A stretch of 64,000 bases of DNA from an uncultured Christensenella sp. (GTDB lineage: Bacteria > Bacillota > Clostridia > Christensenellales > Borkfalkiaceae): assembly GCA_910585595.1 (NCBI GenBank), contig CAJUET010000010.1, positions 1-64,000 on the forward strand, in the 5' to 3' direction. The position numbers and the translations under genes are program-made. Below are positions 50,366-58,148 of the stretch, in pieces. The notes beneath the pieces were generated by a model. It ran no database searches and had not been told where the DNA came from. It worked only from the letters and a program-made list of their open reading frames with translations. The number at the start of each line of letters is the position of its first letter. The stretch's first letter is position 1.

Positions 50366-50797
50366 TCAATCTTCTTTTCTGTATTTATAACCTATATATT
50401 CTTCCGAAAAAGAAGATTTACATTTACTTTTATTGCCAATTATTGGGCATATGATATATTCTAATACTATCGAAATCCCATAATAAGCGGCTAGCACATA
50501 TATAAATATAGGCACCATTTCATTGGTTATACCAAGAGATACGCCATATAATATTGCACTAAAAAGTAACCCTATTATTGGTAATATCACATATTCCCAC
50601 CAATGTTCAGACCATCGGCTTAGGAAAGCGCCCAAAAAACCTGAACAAAATGCCAATACAATATCTGATGTACAATATTCTTTAAGTGTTAAGAATTGTT
50701 TGGCAGAAATAGTCTTTACCATAAACACTATACATATAGCTATCAGCGTCTGTATAACCTGTACCAAAAATTGTTTTCGTAGTTTTTCTTTTGACAT
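50366..50797 (-). CDS. Four-helix membrane protein behind an attenuator-like leader
   Basis: 143 residues from ATG 50797. Hydrophobic segments at about 9-27, 44-60, 69-90 and 95-115; the loop SRWSEHWWEYVI is Trp-rich. Family not recognised. The gene is preceded by a promoter, a short Trp-rich leader ORF and a terminator-like hairpin (50807-50839), so its expression appears to be conditional. Together with the two downstream genes it forms an operon of membrane and coiled-coil proteins that could be a membrane-acting effector set. Confidence 0.6.
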   Translation of the reverse strand: MSKEKLRKQFLVQVIQTLIAICIVFMVKTISAKQFLTLKEYCTSDIVLAFCSGFLGAFLSRWSEHWWEYVILPIIGLLFSAILYGVSLGITNEMVPIFIYVLAAYYGISIVLEYIICPIIGNKSKCKSSFSEEYIGYKYRKED

Positions 50798-50806
50798 TAT
50801 TCCAAA

Positions 50807-50839
50807 TAAAAAACCAATGCCATGATGACATCGGTTTTA
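50807..50839 (-). promoter_or_regulatory. Attenuator-like hairpin before the membrane-protein gene
   Basis: Minus strand AAAACCGATGTCAT / ATGGCATTGGTTTT pairs fully if two G-U pairs are allowed, followed by TTTATTT. It overlaps the leader ORF that starts at ATG 50843 (MLKPMSSWHWFFIW). A CCTCC/GGAGG hairpin lies just upstream at about 50862-50876. Confidence 0.5.
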
Positions 50840-50920
50840 ACATACATTCCCTGTTTATTAAAACCTCCGGAGGATTTAATAACCTCGTTTCTTCGGCTCT
50901 TGACATTTATTTGTATTTTT

Positions 50921-50949
50921 ATTATATCTTATTTAAACACATTTTGCAA
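50921..50949 (-). promoter_or_regulatory. Promoter for the leader and membrane operon
   Basis: Minus strand TTGCAA (50949-50944), 17-bp spacer, perfect TATAAT (50926-50921). It is back to back with a plus-strand promoter at 50990. Confidence 0.6.
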
Positions 50950-50989
50950 GTATTCACGTAAACTTTTTTAAAAAATTTTTCTTATTTAC

Positions 50990-51018
50990 TTGACTTTTTT
51001 TATTTCTTATGATAGAAT
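50990..51018 (+). promoter_or_regulatory. Sigma-A promoter for a second small RNA
   Basis: TTGACT (50990-50995), 17-bp spacer, TAGAAT (51013-51018). Confidence 0.65.
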
Positions 51019-51024
51019 AGGCAA

Positions 51025-51103
51025 GCTGTCGAAAAGAGTGGTCATTTTAATCATTGAAAAAGTGAATCGAGCGTAGTCTTATTGTGACTTTGCTCGATTT
51101 TTT
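51025..51103 (+). ncRNA. Candidate small RNA in the second island
   Basis: About 80 nt between a good promoter and an intrinsic terminator: AATCGAGC (51065-51072) with GCTCGATT (51092-51099), an inner AGTC/GACT stem, then TTTTTT. No ORF of note inside. It is divergent from the leader of the membrane-protein operon, so it may be an antisense regulator or an RNA antitoxin for that operon. Role inferred. Confidence 0.55.
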
Positions 51104-51205
51104 ATCAGTACATATTCAATACTCTATCCTACTTATATTATTCCTTTTCCGTTTCCTTGATAGCAAAAACTAAATTCACCACCAATTTAACTACTGCACA
51201 TAAAA

Positions 51206-52018
51206 TTATCTAATGGTCTGTGCCAAAACGGGAAGTAAAATTCCAGCAACTTGAATACCTTGTTCAACAAGCCATTTCATAAATTCTTTTGCCTTTGCCC
51301 AACGCTTACCTTTACTTTCCTTGCTCTTTGCCAATTCCTCCAATTCAGTAAGCTTCTCCATAATAATTTTATATTGTTCATCCGACAGTCCCTCATCGGC
51401 AGCTTGCTGACGAGCATTTTCAAAAACAGTTGTTATATCTATATTCGTTTCATTATGAGAATCAACTCGTATTTGCGGTTGAAAATGTATTTCCTGCGTG
51501 TTACCTAAAGAAGGAGACGGAACTATGGGGGCACATAACTCGTTAGCATACAAACGTAACTGATTTACAAGTCCGAGCGCAGTCTCTTGTGTTATTGGAT
51601 ATTGCCCCATCATTATCATTTCTTTGGGCACAGTGGCAATAGTTTCTATCGATTTATTAAAATGAATTTTTCCTGAATATGAAAAATAAACTTTCGATAT
51701 GAACTTATATATGGTTTCTTTCCGCTCAACCACTTCGCCTTCCGCCATCAAATCTAAAATACAAAAAATCGTATCAGCATTTCTTTCTTTCGACAAACAT
51801 CCATCGATAAATCCTTTCAACGCCCTTTTATCCAAAGAGTTAAACTCAGAAGTATAAGAATCTACAGTATTATGTACTTTCACATATAAACCAAGATCAA
51901 AATCATTACCATAAAATGCGCGCATTTCGCCAACAAGAGCCTGCATTTCTCTCAACCCCTGCGCCGATTCAATCGCACCTAAAAAGTATCTTGCCTTTTC
52001 AATTTGCCTTAGCGTCAT
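51206..52018 (-). CDS. Unknown island cargo protein with C-terminal hydrophobic helix
   Basis: Start ATG 52018, 6 bp after GGGAG (the upstream ATG 52024 touches the GGGAG); 270 residues. The helical N-terminal 140 residues are unassigned. A middle segment contains IHFQPQIRVDSHNETNIDIT, the Asn-rich beta motif seen in several antiphage and AbiTii-like proteins. A coiled coil (SDEQYKIIMEKLTELEELAKS) and KWLVEQGIQVAGILLPVLAQ at the end suggest membrane insertion. This plan fits abortive-infection effectors, but I cannot name the family. Confidence 0.5.
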   Translation of the reverse strand: MTLRQIEKARYFLGAIESAQGLREMQALVGEMRAFYGNDFDLGLYVKVHNTVDSYTSEFNSLDKRALKGFIDGCLSKERNADTIFCILDLMAEGEVVERKETIYKFISKVYFSYSGKIHFNKSIETIATVPKEMIMMGQYPITQETALGLVNQLRLYANELCAPIVPSPSLGNTQEIHFQPQIRVDSHNETNIDITTVFENARQQAADEGLSDEQYKIIMEKLTELEELAKSKESKGKRWAKAKEFMKWLVEQGIQVAGILLPVLAQTIR

Positions 52019-52077
52019 AAGCATCTCCCGCTAACAATTTTATTTTTATAATACCACTTTTACACTTAATCTAAACA

Positions 52078-52109
52078 TAACACAGCAGACAGTAAAGTCT
52101 GCTGTGTTA
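52078..52109 (-). terminator. Hairpin at the end of the truncated recombinase
   Basis: TAACACAGCAGAC / GTCTGCTGTGTTA, 13-bp perfect stem with a 6-nt loop, 21 bp beyond the recombinase stop. Weak T tract. Confidence 0.6.
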
Positions 52110-52129
52110 CAATTATTAGAATTTATCTC

Positions 52130-53368
52130 TTATTGTCCCAAGAACTGTTGATAATCCATATTCAAAATGATATCCAAATGATAGTCCTTGCCTATCATGA
52201 TTTTCTTGATGAGATTACAGATAATCATTTTTTTGCGCTCATGGGGAGCCTGATCAAACTCATCTGCCCAACTGATAAAATTCTTATAGTAGGTATCCAG
52301 GCTGTCGAGCATTTCTCTTTCGTCATTGACAGACTTCAAGGTTTCTGGGATTTGTTTTTCCAGTCGGGCGAGTTTTTCTTTCTCTAAATTGATTGCCGCA
52401 TTAAGCGTTTCAAGTGATAATGTTGACGTACCTATCATCGCTTTTCCTACCGATTCCACCAATTTCTGCATTATGAGTTGTTCTCGCTCATACTCCTTCA
52501 AAAGAGAATTATATTGTTTTTTCTTTTCCCTTACTGTTTCTTCGTACTTTTCTTTTAGCGTTTCATCCTTGCTCGTTCCCCGTATCCGTTCGAAAACTTC
52601 ATGTAATAACGCTAAAACCGCCTCATCGATCTTCGTGGACTTATACTGAGATTGCCCCGCACACTCTCCACGCTTTCTTGCACGATTAGGACAAATATAT
52701 GTAATACCTCGATATACTTTTCGCGTTCCGTCCGCTAAAATCACTGGATCCTGATACGACACGGCATGCATTTTACAACCGCAATGCGCACAAAAGATAT
52801 TCCCTCCCAATAATGCCGCCCCGCGCGTCGTATATGCAATGCTGGACTTCTTTGCATTTATCGCGTTCCGCGCTTCAAGAATTTTCTGTGCTTCTTCAAA
52901 AAGCGATTCGTCAATTATTTTTAAATTTTCCAAGAGCGTAGATTTCTTTCCCCCGCGAACATAGTGTCCTGTATATATATGATTCCGCAACATGCGATTT
53001 ATTGTATTCGCTTGGAGCTTAGCGCCACTATGCGTTTTATATCCCTGCGCATTAAGCAGATTACAGATACGCCATGTTCCATAGCCCTCTTCTACTGTCT
53101 TTTTGAATATATACTGAACAATAGCCGCTTCTTCGGGAACAATTTCAAGTGCGACAAGTTCTCTTCCTTTCTTTGTGATTATCCCGCTTTTTACAAAACG
53201 ATACCCAAAAACTGCCGCACCACCCGTAAATCGCCCCTCCTCAACAAGTTGTCCAAGCCTTGTTTTTACACGCATGGAGGTTTTACGACTTTCTCCACCC
53301 GCTTGCCAAAAACGGATATAATTCAAAAGATAATCGCAATCCGTCTCAAAAGTCTGTTGACCTTCTTT
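52130..53368 (-). pseudogene. Serine recombinase copy 2, catalytic domain deleted
   Basis: Closely related over its whole length to residues about 107-519 of the recombinase at 21684-23243 (Recombinase domain, zinc ribbon CAHCGCKMH, coiled coil, same C-terminus). The resolvase domain with the active-site Ser is absent: homology begins at KEGQQTFETDCDYLLNYIRF, exactly where an ICE protein frame is joined. There is no start codon until an internal ATG. It cannot recombine DNA. The shared AAAGA[GA]GG at the junction suggests recombination at microhomology. Confidence 0.88.
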
Positions 53369-56172
53369 CCCTCTTTTACAATGCGTTCTACAATGCTTTT
53401 TATCTTTTCCCGTTCAGCCGCAACTTCGACCAATTCAGGACCTTCAGCTTGTTTGTACGCTTGCCAGTAGTCCTTTTCCCAAAGCTCTAATGTTTCATCA
53501 ATGGCTCTATTCCACCATTTGAAGTGTTCTGCCTTTTCCGCTTCGGTCGCTTTATTGAACGGCACACAGCCATTATCTGCTTCGGGTCTACTTGAATTAA
53601 CGTAGTAGTGAGTAAAGTAATCATTTGTAGGCTGCAAAATGCCTTTATCCCATAATTCACGAAGAGGAATACTTGCGGCGCAATCTTCTTCGTAGCATAA
53701 GTATCCTTTGTCGCTGACACCATTCTTTAACGCTTCGGGTGAAAGGATGTACGGCGCAAGTTTAGCGGAGATCATAACACCGCCATGCCCTGCCGTGGAT
53801 ACTTCATAAATGCCGTTTGCGATTCTTCTGCAATTCTGCACCTCGTCCCACATCGAATCCGTAGGTTCGCGCAATCGCCTTTGTTGATAGCTCTCAAAGA
53901 ACGCTTTCCCTTCTGCTGCTAATTCCTTGAAGCGATTGAACACGGGTGCTGGCTCAACACGGTTTAATACGCCTGCGTCTATAAGCGCGTCCCAATCCTC
54001 ATCTTCCTCTGTGTCTAAATCGCGGGGTTGCTCCGCTTCCTGCGGTTGGATCTGTTCGATATAACGATCATTCTCAATTAGGTCACATACTTTATCCGCA
54101 AACTCATTCCAATCAAGATAGATACGGTTAAGATAATCGTCATGGACGTTTTCGCCTCTACTGATCCAAATTCCCTGCGCGTTATACACCGCAGAATATC
54201 CATCACCCCGCTCGTCATTTGTTCCGTATTCGTTTTTAAGAAATTCTGCAAGAGTCACAAGTTGCGTCGTTATTGCGTACTCGTCCAAAATACGTTGCTT
54301 ACGGTCTGAATTAGCCGAATATATAACTTTATATATAAGCTCATTCTTACGACGTTCTTCTTCTGCCCGCAATTCCCGCAAACGGTTCTGTTCGATTTTG
54401 TAGTCAACATATTCATTCTTCTCCTGTTCGGATAAATAATTGTCATCGTCTATAAGGTCTGCTATGCGTACTGCAACTTCGGGCCATTTAAGATTTACAG
54501 TAAGATTGTTTTCGGGACGATCGTCATCAATCCATTTCAGACTGATACCCTTAGCATTATGGGTTTCATTTGTATTCCCCACATACGAACCGCCAATGCC
54601 GTACTCTTTTTTGAGAAAATCCGCAAAAGCACTTTCGGACGGGTTTTCGTTGTACTTGTCGAAGATACGGAATTTGCCGTGTTGTACATGACTGCCGCGT
54701 TTTATTTCATATTCGATGAACTGCTCTTCACGACTTTTCTCCTGCGGCTCCAAATAATCCAATAACGTAAGCTGTGTTTTGTTTTTCCGTTTGCGGTCTT
54801 TAATGCCCTTTTCAGGCTTCTTCTGCGTGGATTCTTTTTTGTCTTTGCCTTTCGGCTTTTCTTCCCGCTCAGTTTCTTCCTCTTCGTCCTGCTCGTCCGA
54901 ATCGTAATCCGTTTCGTCCAGTTCTTCGTCCACGTCAGTTTCTTCTTCGGATTCCTCGTCTGACTGTTCGTCGTTGAGATCACCAAGTTCGGCGGCAAGC
55001 TCATTGCGCCAATCGTCATCCGTTTTAGTCTGTTCGACATCAAACGGTGTAGGGTCGTCGTTTGAGATTTCTGTAATCTTTATCTTCGGTCTTTCTTTCG
55101 CTTTCGTCGTCTGTGCAAGAGCTTCCGCGTATGAAGCAATGTATTTCGGCTCTTCATCGCCATCAACTACAATTACGCCGTGGTTTTTAAGTATTTCGTC
55201 CAAATACCTATCCATGGCGTGATACGGCATTCCGCACATGGGTACTCTTGTGGGCAACCCTACCTCACGCCCCGTAAGCGTTAAATCCAACTCTTCCGAG
55301 ATAACTTTCGCGTTTTCACCCATGATCTCGTAGAAATCACCGAGCCGCAAAACTACAACTGCTTGCGGGTTTAATTTCTGTGCGTCCAAGTAGCGTTGGT
55401 ATAACGGTGTAACCTGCGGCTCTTCCTCTGCTTCCGAATGTTCTTCGGAAACTTGTTCTGTCTGTTCGACAGAGATAATAGGTTCGTCCGATACCGTTTC
55501 ATCTTCCGTATCGTCAATGAATTTGACCTCTTTCGGCTTGTTCTGAAACGCTTCCTCAATGTCCTGCACAAGCATATCCGAGCGGATATAGACTTCTTTT
55601 ACAAACTCGGCATTATCCTCGTAGGAATAAGGAAGCCCGCTCAACTTGATTCCTGAGCTTTTGGGAAAACCCGTTTTTGAATATAGCGAAAATGCTATTC
55701 CCTCAATTAAGAGTTTATCCCGCTCTTTATCGCCCGTAAGTTCGTCTTGTGTTTGCAAGTAGGCATATACACCATCATGTATTTTGCGGTAATCGCTCCG
55801 CTCGTCATCGGAGAGCTGTGTGCCATTCAATTCGTCTAACCCGCCGAGCAAGCGTTTCATGGGAAGTATCGGACGCGTATAGCGCGTATCGCCGTGAGTG
55901 TCGCTTGCGTCAAATACGAACTGCTTATAACCGTCCGTATCATAATAGGCAATACCTTTTCTTCCTTTGGTTACACGCCGATCCATAGCCGCCCATTCGC
56001 TGAACGTATAGCACACCGTAGCGTTCGGTCGTTCTAAAATAATTTGACAAGCGTCACGCAGGTTAATATGCGGGTTTTGCGATATAAAACGATAGAAGTT
56101 TTTAAGCTGCTCTCCGTCCTCAAACATAGCGGCTATCGTCGCATTTCGTTCCGTTAATCTGCTGTTAGCCAT
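53323..56172 (-). CDS. ICE protein with ArdC-like and MutS-I-like domains, C-terminus lost
   Basis: Start ATG 56172 (GGAGAAG upstream); 949 residues. The N-terminus (FYRFISQNPHINLRDACQII, then SEWAAMDRRVTKGRKGIAYY) resembles ArdC/LtrC-type single-strand-binding domains of conjugative elements. Residues about 255-345 look like the MutS mismatch-recognition domain I (LYQRYLDAQKLNPQ, LRLGDFYEIMGENA, PMCGMPYHAMDRYLDEI). A long acidic-Lys region (400-480) and three repeated modules follow. From about 53368 on the frame is recombinase DNA out of frame, so the true C-terminus is missing. In intact ICEs such proteins can be part of very long helicase/methylase polyproteins. Confidence 0.65.
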   Translation of the reverse strand: MANSRLTERNATIAAMFEDGEQLKNFYRFISQNPHINLRDACQIILERPNATVCYTFSEWAAMDRRVTKGRKGIAYYDTDGYKQFVFDASDTHGDTRYTRPILPMKRLLGGLDELNGTQLSDDERSDYRKIHDGVYAYLQTQDELTGDKERDKLLIEGIAFSLYSKTGFPKSSGIKLSGLPYSYEDNAEFVKEVYIRSDMLVQDIEEAFQNKPKEVKFIDDTEDETVSDEPIISVEQTEQVSEEHSEAEEEPQVTPLYQRYLDAQKLNPQAVVVLRLGDFYEIMGENAKVISEELDLTLTGREVGLPTRVPMCGMPYHAMDRYLDEILKNHGVIVVDGDEEPKYIASYAEALAQTTKAKERPKIKITEISNDDPTPFDVEQTKTDDDWRNELAAELGDLNDEQSDEESEEETDVDEELDETDYDSDEQDEEEETEREEKPKGKDKKESTQKKPEKGIKDRKRKNKTQLTLLDYLEPQEKSREEQFIEYEIKRGSHVQHGKFRIFDKYNENPSESAFADFLKKEYGIGGSYVGNTNETHNAKGISLKWIDDDRPENNLTVNLKWPEVAVRIADLIDDDNYLSEQEKNEYVDYKIEQNRLRELRAEEERRKNELIYKVIYSANSDRKQRILDEYAITTQLVTLAEFLKNEYGTNDERGDGYSAVYNAQGIWISRGENVHDDYLNRIYLDWNEFADKVCDLIENDRYIEQIQPQEAEQPRDLDTEEDEDWDALIDAGVLNRVEPAPVFNRFKELAAEGKAFFESYQQRRLREPTDSMWDEVQNCRRIANGIYEVSTAGHGGVMISAKLAPYILSPEALKNGVSDKGYLCYEEDCAASIPLRELWDKGILQPTNDYFTHYYVNSSRPEADNGCVPFNKATEAEKAEHFKWWNRAIDETLELWEKDYWQAYKQAEGPELVEVAAEREKIKSIVERIVKEGKKVNRLLRRIAIIF

Positions 56173-56590
56173 TATTTCTTCTCCGCATAAATCTACGGCT
56201 TGGAAGTTCATCCGAATACATGACAAGTTCCAAATAGTCGTCCGTATAGCCCCAATTTTCACCGTCTATGTTGTCGGTATCTTTTTCCGGCTCTTCCACT
56301 TCATCCGCAAATATCAAATTTTCATATTGATCCCGCTCCATTGTTTCCTCCGCAATTGCTCTTTTTACTCTCTGCTTTTCTTTCAGCGTGGGGAACCATA
56401 ATATATTGATTGCCGCCCGTGCGCCCATAAATAAAATCAAGTTTCTGATTGCTTCGGCAGGGAACTTCTTATGCTTGTATAATCGCCAACGAAATTCCCG
56501 ATTCTTAATTCCAAACATTTCCGCAATCACCGCTTGCCCGATCCCGCGCCGCTTTAACCAATGTTTGAGCGCACGGCTTTTAAGTGACAT
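56165..56590 (-). CDS. ICE-type helix-turn-helix protein
   Basis: The conserved region begins MSLKSRALKHWLKRRGIGQA, so ATG 56590 is preferred, but its AGAGG is too close; ATG 56656 has a better spaced GAGGAGG and would add 22 residues inside the upstream gene. A basic HTH-like N-terminal half (VIAEMFGIKNREFRWRLYKH) and an acidic C-terminal half. It overlaps the start of the next gene by 8 bp. Probably a regulator of the ICE region. Confidence 0.6.
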   Translation of the reverse strand: MSLKSRALKHWLKRRGIGQAVIAEMFGIKNREFRWRLYKHKKFPAEAIRNLILFMGARAAINILWFPTLKEKQRVKRAIAEETMERDQYENLIFADEVEEPEKDTDNIDGENWGYTDDYLELVMYSDELPSRRFMRRRNNG

Positions 56591-56609
56591 TCCTCTTTGG
56601 CGATAGCCC

Positions 56610-56870
56610 TCAATATAACGTGTCGCCGACAAGGACGAATTTGCTTTTGAACCCATCCAACATTTCCTCCTCGAAGTCGATGATTTTTTTGACCGCCTTT
56701 TCGCCGAGCTTGTTGTAAATGTTCTTTACTGCGTCGTAACCGATTTTTACACCCCTTTCAAGTACGCGGATTGCTTCGTACTCTAAGTCAAGATCTTCGG
56801 CAAACGCATAGTAGTTATCTATCCCCTTGCTCTTCGCATATTCGCGACAACCATTGATATTTAACTTCAT
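56610..56870 (-). CDS. Small ICE protein, unknown function
   Basis: 86 residues from ATG 56870 with AAGGAG. Soluble and mostly helical (NGCREYAKSKGIDNYYAFAE, LERGVKIGYDAVKNIYNKLG); the pattern hints at a phage-repressor-like helical fold but no motif is decisive. Between the sigma-like and HTH genes of the ICE fragment. Confidence 0.6.
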   Translation of the reverse strand: MKLNINGCREYAKSKGIDNYYAFAEDLDLEYEAIRVLERGVKIGYDAVKNIYNKLGEKAVKKIIDFEEEMLDGFKSKFVLVGDTLY

Positions 56871-56950
56871 CTTTTCCTTCTCCTTTGAGTGCGTTTGTGC
56901 AACACCCCTCATTAGGGAGGCGAATGTCAGGGCAAAAAGTTAGCCATTTT

Positions 56951-57418
56951 CTAAAAATTTTTCAAAAATTTTTTTATTCGTTTGATTTTTTTGCAAATCA
57001 CAACCTTCACAACACCATACATTGCGGCAATTTTTGTCTGTGAATAACCAAATTTATAAAGTAATGTAAGAAGTTCTTTATCTTCTTTGGATAAGGCATC
57101 AACCGCCCTGTATAGGCTCTCATCTGCAATCTGCTCTATCCACGCATAACGCCCTTGCCAATGCTTGTCCGTTATAGTGAGCCTATCCGGAAACTTCTCG
57201 ATAAGCGGATTATCTTTTCGTTCCTCGTCCTCGCTCGTGTAAATATCCAATGCTTGCGTATGCACCGCTTCACGACGACGGCTATTGTACCAATCCTCAT
57301 CAAAGGCACGAAGTTCTGCGATCTGTTCTTCCGTCATTCCCGCCGCAAGATATTCCTTTCGTAACCTTGACTGTTCCCGTGCAAATTTCCTTCTTTCTAC
57401 TCCATCAATCCATTCCAT
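56951..57418 (-). CDS. Sigma-like helix-turn-helix protein of an ICE
   Basis: 155 residues, GGAGG before ATG 57418. Charged helical N-terminus and a C-terminal sigma region 4-like HTH (ALSKEDKELLTLLYKFGYSQTKIAAMYGVVKVVICKKIKRIKKFL). Proteins of this build are common transcription factors of Tn916/CTn-type elements. First gene of the ICE fragment, after a terminator. Confidence 0.7.
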   Translation of the reverse strand: MEWIDGVERRKFAREQSRLRKEYLAAGMTEEQIAELRAFDEDWYNSRRREAVHTQALDIYTSEDEERKDNPLIEKFPDRLTITDKHWQGRYAWIEQIADESLYRAVDALSKEDKELLTLLYKFGYSQTKIAAMYGVVKVVICKKIKRIKKFLKNF

Positions 57419-57485
57419 TTTTGAAATCCTCCGATTTTTTGTCTAATTAAAATAACAATCGGACAGATTCCAAGCTCTAAAAATG

Positions 57486-57528
57486 AAAAAAGCCCGACTG
57501 CGGTGTTAAACCGCAATCGGGCTTTTTT
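57486..57528. terminator. Bidirectional terminator upstream of the ICE genes
   Basis: AAAAAAGCCCGACTGCGGT / ACCGCAATCGGGCTTTTTT with one mismatch; A and T runs on both sides. Confidence 0.75.
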
Positions 57529-57730
57529 GTTCATAAAAAGATTTGCGTACCAAACAGTAGACCTATACGGTTCAACCGTTTGCCGAAACGCTTATGTTTC
57601 GCTTTGGTACACTTTCATACTTTACAAACACATATGTATGTTCCTGTCGTGGGATTTACCTGCTATACTATTTCAATAACGACCCGCGAATCGGTGTACA
57701 TACACGAAATTATTAAATTGTATAGATAGG
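57529..57730. other. Non-coding stretch with short palindromes
   Basis: No ORF with a start signal. It contains ACGGTTCAACCGT and CGAAACGCTTATGTTTCG stem-loops. It may hold control elements of the ICE fragment or of the Cys-rich gene. Confidence 0.4.
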
Positions 57731-57910
57731 CTAATTAGATGCTGTCATTTTAATATCAATCTCCCTTCTCGATTTCTGCTTACTGAATATCTTTATCCTG
57801 CATCTTGGACAATCTACTCTAAGTGCCCCATCCGCACTTTTGTAGCCAGTTACTTTCGCTCCACAATTCGCACAATAAATCCGAACAGGAATTATGTTTT
57901 CAAAGTTCAT
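57731..57910 (-). CDS. Cys-rich zinc-ribbon protein of a conjugative element
   Basis: 59 residues with a textbook GGAGGTGA 4 bp before ATG 57910 and stop TAG 57731. IYCANCGAKVTGYKSADG, then VDCPRCRIKIFSKQKSRR and a hydrophobic-basic end (IDIKM), resembles the Cys-rich KTR proteins of Tn916-like elements. Nucleic-acid binding likely. Third such protein in the window. Confidence 0.65.
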   Translation of the reverse strand: MNFENIIPVRIYCANCGAKVTGYKSADGALRVDCPRCRIKIFSKQKSRREIDIKMTASN

Positions 57911-58096
57911 GTCATCACCTCCAACTATATGTAAAAACTTTTTCGATAACGAACATTTGTTTGTGTTTTGCTTGAATATAATAGCATTTATCTCTATGAG
58001 CTGTCAACAATTTAAAGAAAAATATTTTAGAAAAAATTTTGATAAACATGACAATATATGTCATATATTTTATAGTATAATTTATAAATATATAAT

Positions 58097-58132
58097 CAAA
58101 AAACAGACGGTCAAAAGACCGCCTGTTTTTTG
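58097..58132. terminator. Terminator of the surface-protein operon
   Basis: CAAAAAACAGACGGTC / GACCGCCTGTTTTTTG stem with one mismatch and T runs both ways, 17 bp beyond the Hint-protein stop. Confidence 0.8.
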
Positions 58133-58148
58133 ATTTATCAAACATTCG

